The position numbers and the translations under genes are program-made. The notes beneath the pieces are model-generated. The model was not told the origin of the DNA. It made no database searches and saw only the letters and a program-made list of their open reading frames with translations. A stretch of DNA of 64,000 nucleotides, taken from Aldrovandia affinis. Its lineage: Eukaryota; Chordata; Actinopteri; Notacanthiformes; Halosauridae. The DNA is taken from the NCBI GenBank assembly GCA_029706075.1, contig JAINUG010000196.1, positions 519,501 to 583,500 of the forward strand, given 5' to 3'. Positions 46,301-58,324 of this stretch are shown piece by piece; position 1 is the first letter of the stretch; each line of letters starts with the position of its first letter.

Positions 46301-47412
46301 AAATTATAACCTCCTTCAAACTTTCACAACATGTCAACGCTGCCCTCATATCCATAATTCTTAAAAAGAACAAAGGCAAATCCCTTTCCTCTAGCTACAG
46401 GCTCCTTAAGTCTATTAAATGTCAACCTAAAAATAATCAGCAACGTGTTACCAACTAAACCAGAGTCATACAGACTTTAATCTGTACAGAACAAACTAGA
46501 AAAAAATAATTTCACATCCAACAGAAAGCCAGTTTAAGCCTCATTCATGTTGTAGTCTAATTTTATGCAGAGAATGTATCTCCAGAACGTGTCGGTTTGT
46601 TGATACATGTCATTCAATTGAAAAAGGCACACCTTCCAAGCACATAATCTAACCTCCTTGCCTCTTTTCTCTTTTGAAAATTAACTGCAATTTTTCATTT
46701 TAATTATATATTTGTTTTATGTTGTTTAAGTCTTTTTTCCTCATAATTAATATTGAGACCCTAGTTTTTCATACCCTTAATCAACTCAGATTACATGTAC
46801 ATTAGAAGTCCATCATAACCAAACAACAGAGCTCAAGCACCCATTCTGTGTCAGTGTCAGTTTGCCACTGTCCGCTGCCTGCTTGTTGAATGTACTATGT
46901 GTGTTTGTCCTTCTGTCTTGTGTATGTATGTGCCCACTCATCTGTCTATATGTTACACCCCTGTGAACATTTATGTGTATGTGTTTCAACATATGGGCTG
47001 GAGGCTGATGGATGAGGATTTAGATTTAGGAAGAGGTCTAGTTTGATGAGGACGGTACTGAAAAATGCACCTGGGCATCGGTGTAATTGCTAGTTTCGTC
47101 CATCGTAAATTGAATTCTTCTCACCTCTGCCCAGTTTGATAGTTTTGTGGTCTGCAATAAAGGCGTTTGTGTCAAGCAGTAGCAATTCGTCGGCTTGACA
47201 TAAAAGAGGCCATGACTTTAAACCATGATTACTCTCAACCTGTCTCTGTTGACATTCTTTGATTATCAAGCAATTCATCTGCTTAATAATCAATACCGAT
47301 AGGTATAGTTTCCCAATTCTATTTTGTAATAGCATTTTTCTTACACCTAGAAAGTACCTGAACTTGTAGATAAATGTACTCTTTGTTCTCCCTTCCCTAA
47401 TTCAGTATTAAC
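43397..47412. other. Unassigned stretch
   Basis: No gene recognised. The 113-residue ORF at 44,683-45,024 has no domain. A perfect 17-bp hairpin is annotated separately at 45,145. Sequence is AT-rich and looks like intron or intergenic DNA. Confidence 0.45.
45145..45186. repeat. Perfect 17-bp hairpin
   Basis: TTTCTTCCTTTTAGACT (45,145-45,161), loop of eight bases, then AGTCTAAAAGGAAGAAA (45,170-45,186). The stem has no mismatch. No Rho-type or polymerase terminator meaning is expected in this genome; it may be a remnant inverted repeat. Confidence 0.85.
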
Positions 47413-47416
47413 TTAA

Positions 47417-49003
47417 CCCTCTGAGGTCCGTGCTAAGCTTAGAGGAGGTTTTTGATTTTGCCATGGTCTGATATTTATCTCAATTTCATCAACTTAACAC
47501 ACACTTACTCCAAAGTGTTTGATATTTTTATTTGAAGGACAATCACAGCTACATTTATATGCCATCAATAGTTTGGTCAGTATCATATGCAGCTTGTAAA
47601 TAGATCTACAAACACACAAGTTATAAAGAGTAAATTTTTCTGCCGTCACAAAAGTTGTGAAAGCACACACTAAACTATAGTGACGAATTGTTTTGCCAAT
47701 ATGCGTTTGTTCATCAAGGTCTTGTTTATGTAAGGGTGTGAAAATAGTTTAGCACATCTGAGATCTAAATAGCTAAAAACCTGTTTTTATCAGAACTGGT
47801 CACATTTATTTCAGGCTGTGGGAGGGCTATATGCTAATTTCAAGAATATTCATGATCCACACCTGAGGCTTGTCCACACCTGTAAAATCTGTCAGATGGG
47901 CCATCTCTCTCTCAAAGGCCGTCAGACAAAGAGAAAAGCCATCGGAGTAAGCAATAGTCAGTGAGCCATGCAGAAAGTTTTTTTCATTTGGGAAGATTCA
48001 TTGAAAACAAACTATATACAAAACATTCCAAATTAAAACATGGTGAGACAATCTGTTCTTTCACAGTCTTTGGTGCCACTTCTCAAAACAGTTTCTGGTC
48101 AACTGTAGACACAAGGGAACGTCACAAACCGCTGTTTCCCGACATCTTGCAGAGTACACATTTATTGCAACCAACAGAAGCCAATTTGCCAACATCCAGA
48201 GTGTTTGGCAGTGGACACAGGCACATGATCAAAAGTAGCCCGTTTTCTGGGTTTAAGATATTTATCGTTAAACGTCTGTCGGAAAACGAAAGCAAAATCC
48301 GTGTCTGCGAAGACACGGAAAGACAAACAAAACAAAACCAACGAACAGGAACAAACAAATCAAAGTAAACAGGTAAATCCACGTATCCAAAAACGTGGTA
48401 TAAACTAAACGCTGGGAATCTAAACAACAACAAGCACACGAACAAACAAGTTCTCGAGAGGCAGAAACATTAATCACAATAGGTACTATCAAGCTAAGCT
48501 AGATAATGTCCAAGCGCCGAAACAGAATGCCAGCTGGTTAAATATCCTCCTCGCAGTAGTTCGCAATGATTCCGTATAGCGTCACAAGAATTCATATATT
48601 TGGAAATAAAATAAATATCAGCATACACCGTCTGTTGCTGGCAGATCGCAACCGTAAACACAGACAAAGATGCGATATAATGTCGGGACATTGTTTACGC
48701 TGCGATTTCACACATGGCCCCACGCCCCTCCCCGAGACTAGAGCACCTAGTTACCATGTCAATAGAAGGGGGACGGTACTAACAGGTAAAAAACAGAGTA
48801 AAAGGCAAGGTTTACTTTTGGTCTAATTAACCGAATTTAAAAAATCTCATATTATTTGCCACTGCTCAAATCTGAAAGTCACGATTCTAAGGTTTCTGTC
48901 AATGTTTTTGCAGCGTGTGTATGATAAAATCTTGCGACGTTAGAAATAGTAATATACTTTTATTGCTGCTGGGAGCGGCGCCGCTCCCGTCGACCTCAGG
49001 GGG
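47417..49003. mobile_element. piggyBac-type non-autonomous element
   Basis: The ends are CCCTCTGAGGTC and GACCTCAGGGGG, imperfect inverted repeats, flanked by TTAA on both sides (47,413-47,416 and 49,004-49,007). A TTAA duplication with CCC-starting ends is diagnostic of piggyBac. The subterminal right side has the 18-bp palindrome GGGAGCGGCGCCGCTCCC (48,971-48,988). No transposase frame is recognisable in the 1.59 kb. The CG-richer middle (about 48,100-48,800) may be captured or inserted DNA. Confidence 0.85.
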
Positions 49004-49164
49004 TTAATATTAACATATATTTCCATTAATCTGATCTGTGCAGATTAGGCATTTTAATGCTCATAAAAAAGCACTAACATTTTCACCAAACTGAAGTTTG
49101 ATATTTTCTAGGCTTTATTGTGAATTTCTCAAAGCCAGTACACTGCACAATTAATGGTTTTAAG

Positions 49165-49990
49165 TTACATTTTACATTTAACATTTTAAACATTTAGCAG
49201 ACGCTCTTATCCAGAGCGACTTACAAGATGTGCATTAATATATGGTATGATTAATCATTGTTCGCGTAGGAGATCAGTGCAGTAATACAGCAATAGACAT
49301 CATTGTGGGCAGCTGCATACTATACCTGTAACAACGGGAAGGAAAAGGTTAGTATTTATTTGTAATTTTTTTCATTTGTTTGAGAAAGTTTTAAGCAAGG
49401 ACACATATTACAAGAAGCAGTATTGAACAGTGGTGATGACAATTGGTTAGATGTACAGAATTCAGTGATACTGGTAGTGGGTTTTGAGTCTCTTGTGGAA
49501 ATTGGCAAGTGATGCTGCGGTCCTGACCAAATGCGGAAGATCGTTCCACCACTGAGGGGTCAGGACAGAGAAGAGGCAAGACCGCGAGAAGCGGCTGCGG
49601 GGCGCCCGGAGGGATGGGACAGTCAGTTTGCCAGAGGAGGCGGAGGGGCCTGGCTGGGGTGTAGGTTGTGATGAGTGTCTGGAGGTAGGAGGGAGCAGTA
49701 CCTATAGCCTCTTGTTAAGCCAGCACCAGTGATTTGAATTTGATGCGTGCTGCAACGGGGACCCAGTGCAGAGAGGTGAGTAGAGGGGTGACACTGATTG
49801 AACACCAGACATGCAGCAACATACTGGACCAGTTGCAGTGGCTTGATGGCACAGGCTGGTAGGCCTGCCAGCAAGGACTTGCACTAGTCCAGACATGAGA
49901 TCACCAACGCCTGGACCAGGAGTTGTGTGGCCTCTTGGGTGAGGAACAGTCAGATCCTCCAGATGTAATGAAGGGAGAACGTTAAAAGTG
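49165..49990 (-). pseudogene. L2-like LINE 3' end, minus strand
   Basis: On the minus strand the sequence reads through L2 ORF2 C-terminal motifs: LHWVPVAARIKFKSLVLA-like residues near 49,740, YTPARPLR near 49,650, then WWNDLPHLVRTAASLANF and HKRLKTHY near 49,450-49,560. It ends at 49,195-49,230 in the L2/SINE tail with the stem-loop GCTCTGGATAAGAGC. This is direct evidence that an L2 element and the SINEs in this window share their 3' tail. Stops and frameshifts make it inactive. Confidence 0.82.
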
Positions 49991-50783
49991 TAGCCTATTC
50001 TTTGAAATTATTCCGTTGATTTTTATATAATTAAGCCAATTATTGTATCAACATGGGTTTGGCAGCGCGATGGGGTTTGGGATGAAGCCAAGTGGCCCCT
50101 TCTTCATCAAGCGCTTCTCTGTGCCTTATATTGTTTCCTGCAGCATTTGTTGATAATAGGCAAAACTGTGTATATAAAGAGTTACCAAATTTACCAATGC
50201 ATTGGGTGGCATAAATGATGTTGGATAAGCATGGATATTTCTGGTAAATGTATGTTTTCTCTGTTGTAAATACTGGGTTGCTTTAGGCTAAGGGGGTAAA
50301 CCCTAGATAAGCCAGCTTCTAGTGGAGTTAGGGTATGGTCAGAATTGCTAGATGGGGCAGTAGGTTCTTACTGATAGAGGAATGTTGCACTGTTTGCCTT
50401 TCGGCGGCAGCACTTTAGGCTAATAAGTCTAGCAGATAGCTGACCAGTCTGCAATACTTTTTTTGTTTTGTAACTCAACCAACACATTTTTTGTGTATCT
50501 GGTTGGGCATTGTGGTATTTGCCACTATCACCTTGTGAAAAATAAATGTCAGCATTTTTGGGGGGAATTTTGGTTCTGTGATTTCCTGGTTCCTCCTAAA
50601 GACCAGTACTCCACATACCTTTAGACAGTGGTTTGTCAATAAAAATATTCAGCACTGGGCAAGTTTTGCATCTTTCTTTTTCATCCACCCAGACCACCTC
50701 CGAATTCAAACACAGGTGTTATGTGCTAGGTTGGGGACATTAGTAATGCACACATATGAAAAGATATACCAATAAACCAATAA
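49991..50783. other. Unassigned stretch
   Basis: No gene or repeat family recognised. Confidence 0.45.
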
Positions 50784-50788
50784 ATCAT

Positions 50789-51982
50789 TGTCACACGCCG
50801 CGTGACAAACCCTGAATGGGAACAGAACAGCCAGGAGACACGGAGTGGAGTTTGTCGGTCTACGGACCGGATTTTATTTATTTGTTTTTCTGTCTCTCCC
50901 CCCAGACATGGGAGAGAGACAGTGGGAGTAGCAGGTTAACATATAACAAAGACCAACACAAACACAGACACAAAATCTTCACCCTACTCACCGCGAAGCT
51001 TTCGGGTAAAAACAACAACCGAAAATAACAAGTTAAAATAACCAAACTTACGGGACACCGCGCCTCTTCCAGAGTTCCCCTGGAACCTCCTCAGGCACAC
51101 ACATATCCAGTGACCTTTCAAGTGCTTCCCACCCATTCATACTGAGACACTCGAACTTTTCCAGTTCGAGTTCTCTTACTCATTCATCCAGAGACACTCG
51201 CCACTCCCAGGATGTGAGAGTTCTGGCAATCAGCCCCAAGACACCTCCACTTTTCCAGTGAGTTCTTGGGCTGTTGCTCAGACACTCTCCACTGTCGAGT
51301 GCGAGCTCTTTTTACTAAAACCGAGGGCGAGAGGCGGACCCTCTTCCAGGGCACCCTCCCGTTCCTCCATAATCACACCAAGGGAGAGAGGCGGACACCT
51401 AAAGCGCACCCCCTCTCCCTCTTCCTCACTTACACAGGAAGCGCTCTACTCAGTCACTTTCGACAAACGCACACAAAACTCCTCAACCATTCAACCATTC
51501 AACCATTCAACCATTCAACCATTCAACCATTCAACCATTCAACCATTCAACCATTCAACCATTCAACCATTCAACCATTCAACCATTCAACCATTCAACC
51601 ATTCCACATCAATCGTGCACGCGCACTCACACACACATCAAGACAAGACTGACTGATTCCCCACTCGCCCCACCTGCTCTTAAATAGGCTTAGTTTCTGC
51701 CTGGCTCAGGTGGGACTTGTGAGGCAATCACCCAATCACAATCACAACTCACATTCTCACCCAGACACCCAATCAGCCAATTGACTTCTATATCAATTGA
51801 CTGATTGACACCAATTAAATCATTAAATAATAATTAAACCAATTAAGGCCTTTGGAGCTCCCTTCCGGGCGACAGTTCACTCTCACACCCCGGAAAGTCT
51901 CACTGCTCCAAAGGCCTCTACCACATGGAACAAGACAGGCAACCATGCCACTCCCATGTGGCCGAGACCGACGTCCTCCACA
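50789..51982 (-). mobile_element. Solo LTR (1,194 bp) with TSD ATCAT
   Basis: It begins TGTCACACGCCGCGTG and ends GACGTCCTCCACA. ATCAT flanks both sides (50,784-50,788 and 51,983-51,987). On the minus strand CCTATTTAAGAGC (near 51,683) is a plausible TATA box. It contains a 15-copy 8-bp minisatellite. No internal genes are left. A 132-residue ORF and its neighbours exist only because the 8-bp unit is translated without stops. Confidence 0.87.
51485..51604. repeat. (CAACCATT)15 minisatellite
   Basis: Fifteen perfect copies of the 8-bp unit CAACCATT (as read from 51,485). The period is not a multiple of three, so all frames cycle through the same peptide repeat. Confidence 0.97.
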
Positions 51983-51987
51983 ATCAT

Positions 51988-54900
51988 CTATCATACAGGA
52001 CAACATATTTTGTGGATGTTCTGTAATTCACCTCATACTGAAGCAAATCAATAAATAAACCACTATTTGAAAAGCTTTGCACTTGAAAGGAGTGGTTCAT
52101 TGCACTTGAATAAGAGAGAAACCATCTATACACCCCTCAAATTGTGTAAGATGTGTTTTTTTATATAAATATATGTACTGTATGTATGTATGTGCACTAT
52201 TCTTTGTTATGTTAAATATGAAACGTTCACTACAATAAAATGAAGTACATAATTGGATTGTTTATCATGGAGCAATGCCCTGAGCAAGGTTGGATATGAG
52301 TGCACGGGAGAGGAGGGACCATTTTGCTGCGGAGTTGAAGCATCACAAGTGCATCAATTAAAGATGAGACTTTGATGCAAATACACAAACTAAACTAAAC
52401 TAACGTGCACCATGTCTTCCTCTTCCTCCTCATGGACAGCTATATTACTTTCCTACTGAGAAAATCGCTCTCCATAGGAAACTGATACAGATGCACATTT
52501 GTTTATTTTAGTATTTCTGCATCATATGCTGTCCAAATACGTGCTCCATTTTATTGTAGTGAAAGCAAGTCTCATAACTTGCTCTTCCAAGCCATGGTGC
52601 TAACTCTTCATCAGACTGATCGACCATAATGAAACCAAACCCTCATCACACCCACAGGTAATTTAGGTAATGGTGTGCTACCATCTGTTGTCATAAAACT
52701 ACCAGAACGGAGTTGGACATTTCTTAACGCGCCACTGTCCTGGATTAATGCTAGCATCTGCGCATTGCGCTTTGAACTAAACTAGAGCCCTAAGGCTGAA
52801 AGTGGTGGGAGGGCATGCAGAAATAGAAGGAGGGAGGGCTGAGGGATGGGGGAGGCTCACCTGGGGACTTGAGGAAGTGAACTATTACTTGAACTATTAC
52901 TTTTTTAATTCTGGGGAGGGCAAAAAAAGAGAAAGAAAGATTAAATGACAACACAAATTGGCTGCAGTAACAGTCATAGCAAACAAAAATATCTCATAAC
53001 CCCTCATCATGTACCCCCTTCCAAAGATGACTCAGTCATTTACTTTTTTATTCTGGTACTGTCACACTCCCCTTAAAAGAGAACACAAAATATGTCAAAC
53101 ACAGCTTGTCCGTACACCTCTTCTCAGATCAGTCAACGATAACCATGAAAGACTGAGTAGGCTCACCCATTGCAAAGCATCCACGTATTAAATAAAAATG
53201 CAAGAAATTATCTCTCATAAACAAAACATTTTCAGAGTGGGAGCTTTAGGAAAGAAAATGTATTTTCATGCACCACAACATGAAATGTGAGCCACAGCTC
53301 CTGAAAACAAAACCTAGGGGAAACACTGTATTCCTTTCAATTTACATGGCATGTGACAGCACAGTCCAGGTTTTTGACATTGTGAAATACATTTTATGTC
53401 CAAGCACATACTCCACTGCATCCAGTGCAAAAGAGCAGGCAGGCCAGCGGTAGAGGGAATTATCCCACTTGTGAGCTTGTGAACCACTGCATCCTCTGCC
53501 ATGGTCAATTGCTATTATCTAGCTAATGTTAGCTATTAGCATCTTTAGCTATTATTATCTAGCTAACGTTAGCTAACATTAGTTAACATTGGGACCACAT
53601 ATATTGAAAATATTTGGATAAAAGTGTCTGCTAAATGGCATATAAATGATTATGCTAACAAGATTTTGAAGCTAAATGCAAGCAAACTAGCAAGCTAGTA
53701 ATGTGACTAAACTAGCAAGCTATAAACTAGTAAGCTAATATTTGCTAGCTAGTAGGAAACATCTATTTAACTGGATTCACTTCATAATATACATTGTCAT
53801 ACAAGTCACATGACTTTTCATGATTACAATGACTGAGCTCTTAATTTAAAAAAAGACCAGGAGCCTCTGGAATTTGAAACATTCATTCAGCACACGACAA
53901 GGCACTTAGAGGCAAGTTTGTGATTTGCCTCTGCTGTTTAACCTTTGGTCGACAGAGGCCACTATTTTTGCCACAATTTATGACAAACAAAGAATATGAA
54001 TTCCCTTTCCTGCTTATATGTTTATATTTGTCATTATTAAATTAGTTTGAATTATTACTCTTAATTTCCATAATGAGCTCTTGAAAAAATCCATCTTTGA
54101 AATTCTGAGGAGGCAAGGCCAATTCCTCGACCACTACTCCAGCAGCCAGGAGGCCAGCAGGCTCAGCTGCTACAAAACCCTGTTCACATCATCAATATCC
54201 TAAAATGTGATACTGCATGACATCAGATTGATATCAAAACCGCCTATTTCACAATCTTGGATAAATTAATACAATTCCAATCATGCACAACTCATCTCAG
54301 GCATCTGTATACATCTGTTCTGAATAACTGTCACACTGTCATCCCTTTTTCAAAGCCATTTAATCAAAGATTGACAAAGTCGCAGGCCTAAACAATGATA
54401 TTCCCATCTTTACAGTACTATATGAAACAAATATATGCCAGATTTACCCAATATGCAAGATTGATACAATGTTAGAAATGCATGTAAGATATTAAAAGGG
54501 ATCAACCTGTGATCGCATTGAATTCTTGAATGGTTTTCACAATACATTTACCTCCAACATTAGATTCTGGTCCATATAGTAAAATATCTTACACAGGATG
54601 CATGTTAACAAAATTAAGAAATGTCTTATTGGACACTTAATGCACAGACCACATTTTGATGATGCAGAGGTAGCTGATAATGATCCACATACACACCTTG
54701 TGGTATTGCATCCAACATGTTAGGTAGTCATAATCACACTTCTTCAAATCATGAACCACATCAACCCTCTGCACCCTGCTGTCTGCCACACATCCTGCAC
54801 ATCCACACATTCTGCAAAACATATGTCAAAGTGTCTATCACTCATGTCAATCGCTATTGCTAAAAATGTAATTCTACAAAACCTGGGAAAGCAAATGCAA

Positions 54901-55246
54901 AGTGTCATTCACACATTGGATTAATTCAATGATAATTTAGATTATTCACTAGCCATATATAATAGGGGAGAAAAAAATACTTTTATATTAAATCTGCTCT
55001 TCATTTATCTATTATTTTGCTTTTGAGCAGGTGGATGCATACAAGCATTCCCCAACATTTCCTGCCAGTCTAAGCTGATGTATACATTTGCTGTATATTT
55101 CAAGACAATTCACCTGTTTCAGCAACCCAGTTACTTATAATTGCATGATGATGTTTTAATAATATTTCACATTTTAAATTAGATTTGTGCTACCATACAA
55201 TACCCTTGAAAATAAGACACAGCTGGCTGCACACTTAAGGACATAC
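51988..55246. other. Unassigned; possible enhancer-like patch at 52,220-52,420
   Basis: No gene recognised. The patch near 52,220-52,420 has high complexity, with TTTGATGCAAATAC (octamer-like) and CATCAATTAAAGATG words. A TTAGCTAACGTTAGC-rich patch lies at 53,515-53,590. ORFs are short and unremarkable. Confidence 0.3.
53591..53641 (+). repeat. SINE 3' fragment
   Basis: GGGACCACATATATTGAAAA continues the 3' junction of the tRNA-derived SINE head at 6,234. It then reaches TTGGATAAAAGTGTCTGCTAAATGGC, a diverged L2-type tail (written here in two parts: TTGGATAAAAGTG and TCTGCTAAATGGC). Confidence 0.65.
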
Positions 55247-55367
55247 CTTCCCGAATTGCTGGAGGATGCTGCAGGGACGTACTTACAATGGTGATTGTAC
55301 ATTCCAAATTGGGAATTATGTTGCTGCATAGGATCAGGAAGTTGAGGGAGTGTTCTTGGGGTGAAAT
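55247..55367 (-). other. Candidate coding exon (121 bp)
   Basis: On the minus strand a pyrimidine-rich tract (CTTGCTTCCATTTTATTTTC) ends in CAAG at 55,368. The exon then reads FTPRTLPQLPDPMQQHNSQF and GMYNHHCKYVPAASSSNSG, and ends GGAAG followed by GTATGT, a strong donor. The frame is open throughout; with phases 1 and 2 the exon is 121 bp. The Pro/Gln/Ser/His-rich peptide looks like a disordered cytoplasmic or nuclear segment. I cannot name the gene. It would belong to a minus-strand gene whose other exons are outside the window or too short to spot. Confidence 0.4.
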
Positions 55368-56724
55368 CTTGGAAAATAAAATGGAAGCAAGTGGGAATTA
55401 GGCACCAGTGAGTGGACACTTCTGTCACTGTAATGTCAGACTGTAATGACTTTAACTAACATGAACATTCTGCACTGCTTTATGTGAACTAGCACAGATT
55501 GTGCGGAAATATACAGTAGACATCCTTTGTCCTCCAGGAAAGGATTTTGACAGGATAATGATAATAATACATTATTTAAAAGTCATTTAATTTGACACAG
55601 TGAAAAAAAAAAAACTCCAGCTCTTGATGAATGGCACAGGCTTGCCGAATAAACATAACTAACATAATTAACTGTTTCAATCTATCAAGTAGCCATTGGA
55701 AAATATCAAGGATAAATGAATCAGTAATCTATTTGTATTGCTTAAAAATTGGACAGAAATGAAAGGAGGGATCAAGTTTTCATCGTAGAGGGCTGCGTTT
55801 GATAGCTGCTGCGTTCGCTCCTGTTTATTCCCAGTAGTCTTTTTATTTTGACCCGGGGCTTCTCATCTCTCCCTGGCAACTTGACAAGACTAACAACACT
55901 GTTATTTCTCAGCTCGAGAACGTTGTCCCTGCCAGATGCGTTTTCGTGCTGAACATAGCCTGCAGCACTCCCCCTTGGGTTACCCTGCCATGTGAGTCAC
56001 ACACGACAAAGCAACTGTAACACTGTGAACCACTGCATGCTGATCACTTTATTATCTGAAGTGTTTTTTTGGTGGACCAGATGTGACAATAATCTTCAGA
56101 GGATCCCACTTGAATTAAATAGATATATTATTCTGCAGATGTGATGCCATTGATAGATCCCAAATAGATTTTTCCCCGCTAACCAAAACCCCCCCACCCA
56201 CACAGTGTGTCTTCCACTGTTTTCAGCATGTACACATGGGTCAAATCTTCAGATTGGTTGGAAATTCTGAACATGCATATTCTAAATGATTATTCTAAAT
56301 TATGGGCATTCTACATTACAGTATTTCACATTACATACCCGCTGATTATTGTATATGTAAGTCTGAATAAAAAAGTTTTTAACATCAACAAGTTTTCAAA
56401 ACCAAGTTACTCACAGACAAAGTATATATTCTCTGTAAAATACAATTCCTTAATTCACTATGTATACCATATTATTGATATCAAAGGGCTCTAGTTTCAT
56501 TGTTAAAGTGCAATGTGAAGACAGTAGCGCTAATCTAGGATGGAGGGGGTTTAAGGTTTGTCCTTTTTTGTTGTCGTTTTGTGACAAGAGACAGTAGCAC
56601 ACCTGCAGCACAACTGTAAAAGGTCATATTAAGTTCACATACCCTAAATGTGAAGAATTACACATACCTTCCAGTTTAAAAGTACCAACTATCCAGAAAA
56701 ACACATAATTATTATTAACACATA
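55368..56724. other. Unassigned; possible conserved non-coding patch 55,770-56,060
   Basis: The patch 55,770-56,060 is high in complexity and repeat-free, near the exon candidate. It contains TTTATTTTGACCC and ATGTGAGTCACAC words. No gene recognised. The 95-residue ORF at 56,207-56,494 has no domain. Confidence 0.3.
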
Positions 56725-56921
56725 CACTACCGGTCAAAAGTTTGTAAATAATAATTAACATTATTTTTCCGTTTTTGGTAACCTAACATTTTTTTAGTTT
56801 TTACCTCTGGCGGTTTACCGCTTACCTTTGTACCATTACAGGTTATTCACTGGACTTAAACTGCTTAAATTTCGGTAAAAACTAGAAAATGGGGGTATTC
56901 TAAAACTTTTGACCGGTAGTG
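56725..56921. mobile_element. Tc1/mariner-type MITE (197 bp)
   Basis: It starts CACTACCGGTCAAAAGTTT and ends AAACTTTTGACCGGTAGTG, perfect 19-bp inverted repeats, flanked by TA on both sides (56,723-56,724 and 56,922-56,923). No coding capacity. The ends match a pattern widespread in fish Tc1 elements. Confidence 0.92.
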
Positions 56922-57540
56922 TATAAGGACCACAGGTTTTGCCTAATAATATTTACTGAAATATATATTTTTATTCGGTAACAAATGTAATACTGTATGG
57001 TGCTACTTGATGTGCTATTATTATTTGTAATAGCTTTACTACACACAAACATAACACTGATCATACATGAATATACACTAAATGTAGGACATGTATTTTT
57101 CATGTAACACAAACATACTGTATATATTTTATATGAGGAGGAAATGTAGATTTGTTTAGAGAATATTTTGAAAACACATCAGACCTTCATCACAGGCTTT
57201 CATTCAAAAACTGTGCAGACAGTAGCACAAACAAATAAATGATGATTCCATATGGCTATTTAAAAGCAGTCCATCAGCAACAACACGGTTGTTAATAGCT
57301 TGTTTGATGGCATTCATGAATTGCCAGCAAACTTGTTGGTAAATTAACAAATGTGTATACCACTGTATATAGATCCGGTAATATGATCGTAAATGTGCAT
57401 TCACTGTGTGGCAGTCTGGAGTGAGGACACAGAGTGATCTTTACTTTACGGAGAATGTAACTGATGATTCTATCCACTGTACAGTAGTTGTATCCTTTAT
57501 AACATGAATTCTAATTATTTTAAACTGTAGAGGTCAGGGG

Positions 57541-57794
57541 CCCCCCGGGTGGCTTAATGGTAAAAGCACTTGCCCGGAGTGCAGGTTGCCCACTACGGCC
57601 GGGGTTCGATTACCTGCCTGCGTCGGCTCTGGCCGGGAATCTTGGATGGGGGTGGCGATTTGCTGTCTGACCCAAGGGGCAGGGAAGCTGGCATAAGCTC
57701 ACTGCAGGTACAGAAAGCATCCCTGCATGTATCGGATTCATGGTGGATGGCCTGGCAGCATCCATCTCGAAGGAGGTGGTTCGCTCGTCCTTGT
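57541..57794 (+). repeat. tRNA-derived SINE, second family
   Basis: The head has GGGTGGCTTAATGGTAAAAGC and GGGGTTCGATTAC (A- and B-box). The body reads GGGGGTGGCGATTTGCTGTC and CCAAGGGGCAGGGAAGCTGG, the same order as at 13,945-14,210 on the minus strand. It is joined directly to a (TGTAA)-type SINE at its right. Confidence 0.75.
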
Positions 57795-57995
57795 CACTGC
57801 TAGTGTAATGGTTAGGGAACTGGGCTTGTAAGAGGTTGCCGGTTCAATTCCCAGTTGGGGGCACTGCTGCAAGGTACTTAACCTGAATTGCTTCAGTAAA
57901 AATATCCAGCTGTATAAATGGATTGTATGTAAAAGAAATGTCAATTGTGTAAGTCGCTCTGGATAAGAGCATCTGCTAAATGCCTAAAATGTCAA
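57795..57995 (+). repeat. tRNA-derived SINE, L2-tail family
   Basis: GTAATGGTTAGGGAACTGGG, GGTTCAATTCCC, AAGGTACTTAACCTGAATTG and the tail stem-loop GCTCTGGATAAGAGC are present. Part of the central domain (ACCCTTGAGC) is missing. Confidence 0.85.
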
Positions 57996-58075
57996 ATGTA
58001 ATTTTCTCAGCTATAGAGCTATGGAGCTTGGGGTCAAAATGACCCCAAACAACACTGTTGCGTACAAAGTGGCAG

Positions 58076-58322
58076 GCAGGCAGTGTGGTACAGTGGTTAG
58101 GAAACTGGGCTTGTAATGCAAAGATTGCAGGTTCAATCCCCAGGTGGGGCACTGCCACTGTACCCTTGAACAAGGTACTTAACCTGAATTGCTTCAGTAA
58201 AATATCCAGCTGTATAAATGGATTGTATGTAAAGAAATGTAAACTGTGTAAGTCGCTCTGGATAAGAGCATCTGCTAAATGCCTAAAATGTAAATGTAAA
58301 TGTAACGTAAAATGTAAATGAT
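58076..58322 (+). repeat. tRNA-derived SINE, L2-tail family, full length
   Basis: The least damaged copy in the window: head GTGGTACAGTGGTTAGG, B-box GGTTCAATCCCC, centre ACCCTTGAACAAGGTACTTAA, stem-loop GCTCTGGATAAGAGC, then an AAATGTAAATGTAA tail. Confidence 0.88.
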
Positions 58323-58324
58323 AC

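Noticed and set aside
51258-51656. Repeat protein encoded by overlapping frames of 128-132 residues
   Set aside because: The frames exist only because the 8-bp unit CAACCATT has no stop in any phase; they lie inside an LTR.
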